26,316 bases of DNA from JAXDJH01 sp034663635. GTDB lineage: Bacteria; Actinomycetota; CADDZG01; WHSQ01. The notes beneath the pieces are model-generated. The model saw nothing but the letters and a program-made list of their open reading frames with translations, did not search any database and was not told the DNA's origin. A program made the translations under genes and the position numbers. Below are positions 21,858-26,316 of this stretch, piece by piece (position 1 is the stretch's first letter; each line of letters begins with the position of its first letter). Location: NCBI GenBank assembly GCA_034663635.1, contig JAXDJH010000024.1:1-26316 (forward strand), in the 5' to 3' direction.

Positions 21858-22931
21858 ATGGACGACGAGAGATTCATGCGAAGGGCCCTCGACCTTGCGG
21901 CCGAGGCGCGCTTCACATCCCCGAACCCCCGTGTCGGCGCGGTCGTTGTCCGAGATGGCGAGATCCTGTCTGAAGGCTTCCATCGTGGGCTTGGGACTTC
22001 CCATGCCGAATCGGTGGCCCTGAACGGGATTGATGCGACGGGCGCCACCGTCTACGTGAACCTCGAACCCTGCAACCACCACGCGTCAACTCCGCCATGC
22101 TCGGAGGCATTGGTGGCCGCCGGCGTGAGCAGGGTGGTCACGGCATTGTCAGACCCCGATCCCAGGGTGGCCGGCGGCGGCATCGAACACCTTCGCTCCA
22201 ATGGAGTGCACGTCGACGTCGGGATCCTTGCCGCCGATGCCGCCGCGCTGAACCGCGCCTACCTCTACCATCGCTCCACCGGAAAGTCGTTCATCCACTT
22301 GAAGCTCGCTCAGACGATCGATGGACGTCTCGCCTCGGCCGATGGGAGCGCGCGCTGGATCACCGGGGCCGATGCCCGACGGAGGGTCCACGAGTACCGA
22401 GCCCGCGTGGATGCGGTGATGGTGGGGGCAGGCACGGTCGTCGCGGACGATCCGACGCTTACGGCACGCGATGTCGGAGCCGAGCGACAGCCACTGCGGA
22501 TAGTCGTCGACTCCAGCGGGCGCACGCGGCCCGACGCAAAGGTCTATCAACCCGACGCCCCCACACTTCTCGTCACAACCGACAGCTGCTCACATGAGCG
22601 GCAGGTCGCGTTCAAAGAGAAGGGCGTCGAAGTGCTGATCGTCCCAGAGCAAGGCGGCCGGGTCGACCTTGCCGTCATGGTCGAGGAGCTGGGTCGCCGG
22701 GGAGTCGTTGAGGTCCTTTGCGAAGGCGGCGCAGAGCTCGCGTCGAGCCTCCTCAGAGGCGAACTGGTCGGGCGACTCGAGATCCATACCGGCCCCGTCG
22801 TCGTGGGGGGCGGGCCCTCGCTCGACGATCTCGGACTCTCGTCTCTCGAGCGCGCTCCTCGGTGGCTGCTGGACTCCGCTGAGGCGGTGGGCGATGACGT
22901 CATCTCCGTCTATCTCTTAGGAGCGAACTGA
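21858..22931 (+). CDS. ribD: Bifunctional riboflavin deaminase/reductase
   Basis: RibD carries out the second and third steps of riboflavin synthesis: deamination of the pyrimidine, then NADPH reduction of its ribosyl side chain. The deaminase half (about 1-145) has the zinc site HAE at 49-51 and PCNHHASTPPC with C72 and C81. The reductase half starts at FIHLKLAQTIDGRLA near 145-159. I use the ATG at 21858 (MDDERFMRRALDLA), which follows GGGAG and matches family N-termini. An upstream ATG at 21822 would lie inside the expression platform. The 357 residues are normal. The stop shares a base with ribE (TGATG). Confidence 0.96.
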   Translation: MDDERFMRRALDLAAEARFTSPNPRVGAVVVRDGEILSEGFHRGLGTSHAESVALNGIDATGATVYVNLEPCNHHASTPPCSEALVAAGVSRVVTALSDPDPRVAGGGIEHLRSNGVHVDVGILAADAAALNRAYLYHRSTGKSFIHLKLAQTIDGRLASADGSARWITGADARRRVHEYRARVDAVMVGAGTVVADDPTLTARDVGAERQPLRIVVDSSGRTRPDAKVYQPDAPTLLVTTDSCSHERQVAFKEKGVEVLIVPEQGGRVDLAVMVEELGRRGVVEVLCEGGAELASSLLRGELVGRLEIHTGPVVVGGGPSLDDLGLSSLERAPRWLLDSAEAVGDDVISVYLLGAN

Positions 22932-23545
22932 TGTTCACGGGGATCGTGATCGACACCGGAACCGTGCGCCGCGCACGTGGGAGGTCGGGCGCCCTGCAAC
23001 TCGAAGTAGAGGCGCCGACCATCGCACGAGAACTGCGCAAGGGAGATTCGGTCTCGATCAACGGCGTCTGCTTGACCGCGACCGAGGTAGGACGGAGGAG
23101 GTTCGCCGTTCATGTGATGGGGGAGACGCTCGCGCGCTCGACGTTCGAAGCCCTGGAGCGAGGACATGCCGTTAACCTCGAGCTTCCGGCGCGCGTGTCA
23201 GACAGACTCGGCGGCCACATCGTCCAAGGCCATGTCGATGGGGTGGCGACGGTCGTCCGGCTTGAGTCCGATGACGGCGCGCTGCGGGTCTGGCTCGAGG
23301 CCGGCGGTGAATTGCTCCGTTACATGGTGCACAAAGGCTCGATCTCTCTCGACGGCGTGTCCCTGACGCTCGTGGAGGTCGGGAGCCGGACTTTCCAGGT
23401 CGCGCTCATTCCGCACACGCTCGCCGCGACCACTCTCGGCCGGCTGAGAGTGGGTTCGAAGGTCAACGTCGAAGTCGATGTCATAGCCAAGTACGTCGAG
23501 AGACTCGTTACGGAAGGGATGAAAGATGCCGCTCGCAAAGGTTGA
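22931..23545 (+). CDS. ribE: Riboflavin synthase, alpha chain
   Basis: The enzyme dismutates two 6,7-dimethyl-8-ribityllumazine molecules into riboflavin and the pyrimidine precursor. The 204 residues start MFTGIV, the conserved N-terminus. They contain two lumazine-binding repeats: GDSVSINGVCLT near 34-45 in the first, and GGHIVQGHVDGVA (about 95-107) with GSISLDGVSLT (about 135-145) in the second. The gene overlaps ribBA by 20 bases. The symbol ribC is used for the same enzyme in some organisms. Confidence 0.96.
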   Translation: MFTGIVIDTGTVRRARGRSGALQLEVEAPTIARELRKGDSVSINGVCLTATEVGRRRFAVHVMGETLARSTFEALERGHAVNLELPARVSDRLGGHIVQGHVDGVATVVRLESDDGALRVWLEAGGELLRYMVHKGSISLDGVSLTLVEVGSRTFQVALIPHTLAATTLGRLRVGSKVNVEVDVIAKYVERLVTEGMKDAARKG

Positions 23546-24794
23546 GGAAGCGATCGCCGCGATAGCCGCCGGCAACATGGTGATCGTCGTCGACGACGAG
23601 GATCGCGAGAACGAGGGCGACGTCATCATCGCGGCGGAGAAGATCACCACCGAGCACGTGAACTTCATGATCAGGTACTGCTCGGGGATCATCTGCGTCC
23701 CGATGGAGGCGGACAGGCTCGCGGAGTTGGATCTTCCGTTGATGATCGCCCAGAACTCCGAGTCGATGGGGACGGCGTTCACCATCAGCGTCGATGCCAT
23801 GGACGGAACTACGACCGGGATATCGGCGGCGGATAGGGCTCGCACGATCGAGGTGCTGATCGATCCCAACTCGCGCGCTCAGGATCTCGCTCGACCAGGA
23901 CACATCTTCCCTCTGCGCTATGCCGAGGGCGGGGTACTGCGTCGTTCGGGTCACACGGAAGCCTCCGTTGATCTCGCCCGGCTCGCCGGCCTCTACCCGG
24001 CAGGCGTTGTATGCGAGGTGGTCAACGAGGACGGCTCGATGGCGCGTCTGGGTGACCTGGAACGATTCGCCGATCAACACGGCCTCCTGATCATCTCGAT
24101 AGCCGATCTGATCGCGTATAGGCGACGCTCCGAGAAGCTCGTGCATCGGATGACGGAGGCGCGCATCCCCACCGCGTATGGAACGTTCCGCGCCGTCGCT
24201 TACGAGTCGCACGATGGACGGACCCACGTTGCGCTCGTGAAAGGCGATCCTGCAGGCAAGGACGATGTCTTGGTCCGGGTTCATTCGGAATGCTTCACGG
24301 GCGACGTGATCGGAAGCATCCGATGCGATTGTGGGCTGCAGCTGGCCGAATCGATGCGCCAGATCGACGAAGAAGGTGAAGGGGTCATCGTTTACGTCCG
24401 TGGACACGAGGGTCGTGGGATCGGCCTCCGTCACAAGCTCGAGGCCTATTCCCTTCAGGATGGCGGACTCGACACCGTCGAGGCGAACATTGAGCTCGGC
24501 TTCTCACCCGACTCCCGCGACTACGGCGTCGGAGCCCAGATCCTCGTGGATCTCGGGATAACGACGATGAGACTGCTCACGAACAACCCCACGAAGAGGG
24601 CTGGCCTAGAGGGCTACGGGCTCGAGATCAGTGAGCGGGTGCCGCTGGAGCTGGAGCCCAATCCGGAGAACTTGCGGTACCTGCGAACAAAACGCGAGAA
24701 GCTCGGACATCTCCTTGGTGCTTTGGACGATAAAGAAGTTGAGCTTCAGGCGCATGGACACACCGCTGAGGTGGAGCGGACGGAGGGCCGATGA
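23526..24794 (+). CDS. ribBA: Bifunctional DHBP synthase / GTP cyclohydrolase II
   Basis: One chain makes both starting materials for riboflavin: DHBP from ribulose 5-phosphate and the pyrimidine from GTP. The RibB half (about 1-205) has DDEDRENEGD at 23-32 and SGHTEASVDLARL at 141-153. The RibA half has HSECFTGD and RCDCG with zinc ligands C256, C267 and C269, then GHEGRGIGL near 293-301 and RLLTNNPTKR near 349-358. The 422 residues are a normal full-length fusion with both active sites intact. GGAAGGG precedes the ATG at 23526 inside the end of ribE. The stop overlaps ribH. Confidence 0.97.
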   Translation: MPLAKVEEAIAAIAAGNMVIVVDDEDRENEGDVIIAAEKITTEHVNFMIRYCSGIICVPMEADRLAELDLPLMIAQNSESMGTAFTISVDAMDGTTTGISAADRARTIEVLIDPNSRAQDLARPGHIFPLRYAEGGVLRRSGHTEASVDLARLAGLYPAGVVCEVVNEDGSMARLGDLERFADQHGLLIISIADLIAYRRRSEKLVHRMTEARIPTAYGTFRAVAYESHDGRTHVALVKGDPAGKDDVLVRVHSECFTGDVIGSIRCDCGLQLAESMRQIDEEGEGVIVYVRGHEGRGIGLRHKLEAYSLQDGGLDTVEANIELGFSPDSRDYGVGAQILVDLGITTMRLLTNNPTKRAGLEGYGLEISERVPLELEPNPENLRYLRTKREKLGHLLGALDDKEVELQAHGHTAEVERTEGR

Positions 24795-25276
24795 TGCAGA
24801 CGTATGAAGGCACGTTCGACGGCAAGCGCGTGCGGGTGGCGATAGTGGCCGCTCGCTTCAACGAGACCATCTCCAAGCGTCTCGTTGAGGGTGCCCTGGA
24901 CGGCTTCATCAGGCACGGCGTCGCAGAGTCGGATATCTCCGTCGTGTGGGTTCCAGGGGCGTTCGAGATTCCGCTCGCGGCTCAGCGGATAGCCCGTTCC
25001 GGCGAGGTCGACGCGATCGTGTGCGCCGGCGCGGTGATCCGCGGAGAGACTGCCCACTTCGACTATGTCGCGGGACACGCGAGCGACGGCATCGGCCGCG
25101 TCGCGCTTGAGACGGGCGTGCCGATTGCGAATGCGATCCTCACCACTGAGAACACGGCACAAGCCGAAGACCGCGCCGGTGGGAAGTTGGGGAACAAGGG
25201 GGCCGAAGCCGCGGCGGCGGCGTTGGAGATGGTGAACCTCTTCGCGTCTCTGCCGAAGCCACGATCGGAGATCTGA
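24791..25276 (+). CDS. ribH: 6,7-dimethyl-8-ribityllumazine synthase
   Basis: RibH condenses the pyrimidine from RibD with DHBP from RibBA. The 161 residues carry VAIVAARFNETI near 16-27, WVPGAFEIPLAA near 53-64, GAVIRGETAHFDYV with the catalytic histidine, and GVPIANAILTTEN near 109-121. ATG codons at 24791 and 24794 both fit; the first overlaps the ribBA stop as ATGA. Lumazine synthases usually assemble as pentamers or capsids. Confidence 0.97.
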   Translation: MMQTYEGTFDGKRVRVAIVAARFNETISKRLVEGALDGFIRHGVAESDISVVWVPGAFEIPLAAQRIARSGEVDAIVCAGAVIRGETAHFDYVAGHASDGIGRVALETGVPIANAILTTENTAQAEDRAGGKLGNKGAEAAAAALEMVNLFASLPKPRSEI

Positions 25277-25277
25277 A

Positions 25278-26153
25278 GTGTTGAAGCTGGTGCTTCCGAA
25301 GGGCTCTCTCGAGCGAGCGACGTTCGAGCTGTTCGAAGCGGCGGACCTCAAGGTCTGGCGTGGCTCCGACCGTGAGTACCGCGGACGTATCGATGACCCT
25401 CGCATAGCTCAAGTCGCGGTTTTGAGGCCTCAGGAGATCCCTACGTACATCCAGGAGGGGTTCTTCGACATCGGCGTCACGGGCGAGGACTGGATCGCCG
25501 AAACCGACTCGGATGTCGTGAAGGTGACGGCGCTCGAGTACTCCAAGCAGACCGATCGTCCGGTCAAGATCGTGCTTGCGGTGCCGCGAGAGGCAGGAAT
25601 CACTTCGCCCGAGCAGATAAAGCCCGACTCCAAGATCTCCACGGAGTTTCCGAACCTCACCAAGGCATATTTCGAGAGGCTCGGTATCCCCGTGAAGGTT
25701 TTCCTGTCCTATGGAGCTACGGAGGCAAAGGTTCCAGAGATCGTCGACGCCATAGTGGACATCACAGAGACGGGGTCGACTCTTCGACGCAACGGGATGG
25801 AGATCGTCGACGTCATCCTCGAGTCGCGCACTCAGTTGATTGCGAACCCGGCCTCCTACGAGGACCCCACCAAACGTAAGGCGATCGAAGAACTGACGAT
25901 TCTGCTACGCGGCGCGATCGACGCTCGAGGACGAGTGCTCGTCAAATTGAACGTCCGAAGCTCGAGCCTCGACGAGGTGGTCGCGCTTCTCCCGGCGATG
26001 CGCGCTCCCACGGTGTCGCAACTTACCGAAGAGGGTTTCTTCGCAGTTGAGACCATCGTTCCGAAGTCAGATATCAACATCCTGATACCCCAACTGAAAG
26101 CACTCGGTGCCGAGGACATCGTCGAACTTCCAGTCACGAAGATCGTTCACTGA
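25278..26153 (+). CDS. hisG: ATP phosphoribosyltransferase, long form
   Basis: HisG starts histidine synthesis by joining ATP and PRPP. The 291 residues begin KLVLPKGSLERAT. They include FDIGVTGEDW near 65-74, the PRPP-binding DAIVDITETGSTLRRNG in the middle, and a C-terminal regulatory domain (PTVSQLTEEGFFAVETIV to the end). That domain marks the histidine-inhibited long form that does not need HisZ. GTG 25278 starts one base after the ribH stop; TTG 25281 is an alternative. In Streptomyces I recall hisE between ribH and hisG; it is absent here. Confidence 0.95.
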   Translation: MLKLVLPKGSLERATFELFEAADLKVWRGSDREYRGRIDDPRIAQVAVLRPQEIPTYIQEGFFDIGVTGEDWIAETDSDVVKVTALEYSKQTDRPVKIVLAVPREAGITSPEQIKPDSKISTEFPNLTKAYFERLGIPVKVFLSYGATEAKVPEIVDAIVDITETGSTLRRNGMEIVDVILESRTQLIANPASYEDPTKRKAIEELTILLRGAIDARGRVLVKLNVRSSSLDEVVALLPAMRAPTVSQLTEEGFFAVETIVPKSDINILIPQLKALGAEDIVELPVTKIVH

Positions 26154-26270
26154 GAGCGGCTTGGCAGCGGATGGCCTAGGGGGCCCTGTGCTACCGTTCT
26201 GCACGTTCTAAACGAGGGTTTGTGTGGCAGGAGGTACTGCCGGCCTTCGTTCGCAGAAAGGAAGTGCGTA
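26154..26270 (+). promoter_or_regulatory. Leader region of the cold-shock gene: extended -10 and hairpin
   Basis: TGCTACCGT at 26189-26197 could be an extended -10 (TGn-TAnnnT); no good -35 is seen at 17 bases. GGCAG (26226-26230) pairs with CTGCC (26237-26241) with GAGGTA in the loop. The likely ribosome site AAAGGAAG sits just before the GTG. I see no clear terminator for the rib-hisG transcript in this gap. Confidence 0.35.
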
Positions 26271-26316
26271 GTGGCGGAAGGCACCGTGAAGTGGTTCAGC
26301 AACGAGAAGGGCTATG
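26271..26316 (+). CDS. Cold-shock domain protein, N-terminal part (cut by the window end)
   Basis: A GTG at 26271 opens a frame that reads MAEGTVKWFSNEKGY, cut after 15 codons. GTVKWFSNEKGYG is the start of the CspA-type cold-shock domain, a five-stranded barrel that binds single-stranded RNA and DNA. AAAGGAAG lies about seven bases upstream. Which csp paralogue this is cannot be told. Confidence 0.88.
   Translation, partial: MAEGTVKWFSNEKGY

Noticed and set aside
26161..26197. TTGGCA with TACCGT as a promoter for the cold-shock gene
   Set aside because: The hexamers are 25 bases apart. Only the extended -10 reading remains plausible.

Overview
The window is about 26 kb of GC-rich bacterial chromosome. 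It looks like the genome of a deep-branching member of the Actinomycetota. The main support is a mycobacterial-type integration host factor (mihF) next to gmk and rpoZ, a PriA that has lost its Walker A motif, and the gene string mihF-gmk-rpoZ-coaBC-metK-priA-def-fmt-rpe leading into rib genes. The class 1B dihydroorotate dehydrogenase (pyrD plus pyrK) differs from the class 2 enzyme I associate with mycobacteria and streptomycetes, so I infer an early-branching class rather than a familiar genus.

Layout. (1) 1-1550 is the edge of a cell-envelope or polysaccharide region: the N-terminal 221 residues of a polyprenyl-phosphate sugar transferase on the minus strand, running off the window, and a divergent SAM methyltransferase. 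(2) 1564-12607 is a complete pyrimidine operon, pyrR-pyrB-pyrC-carA-(35-aa basic ORF)-(VOC protein)-carB-pyrK-pyrD-pyrF-pyrE, covering every step from bicarbonate and glutamine to UMP. Its leader holds a candidate promoter, a PyrR-binding hairpin with a CNGNGA-type loop, a competing antiterminator and an intrinsic terminator that also buries the pyrR ribosome binding site. Most genes overlap by 1-8 bases. (3) 12658-21527 is a housekeeping operon, mihF-gmk-rpoZ-coaBC-metK-priA-def-fmt-rpe and a REC-GGDDF response regulator, behind a near-consensus promoter. (4) 21529-26153 is an FMN-riboswitch-controlled riboflavin operon, ribD-ribE-ribBA-ribH, with hisG attached at its end; an 18-bp perfect palindrome sits upstream of the riboswitch. 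(5) 26271-26316 is the start of a cold-shock protein gene.

Together the genes supply UMP, GMP to GDP, CoA, SAM, riboflavin/FMN precursors, formyl-Met-tRNA and N-terminal deformylation, plus a nucleoid protein and RNA polymerase omega. It is mainly core metabolism. I see no mobile element, CRISPR array, tRNA or rRNA, and no clear novel defence or mobile system. The least explained items are the 35-aa basic protein and VOC protein inside the pyr operon, the compact PyrR attenuator, the altered GGDEF regulator, and the palindrome stacked on the rib leader.
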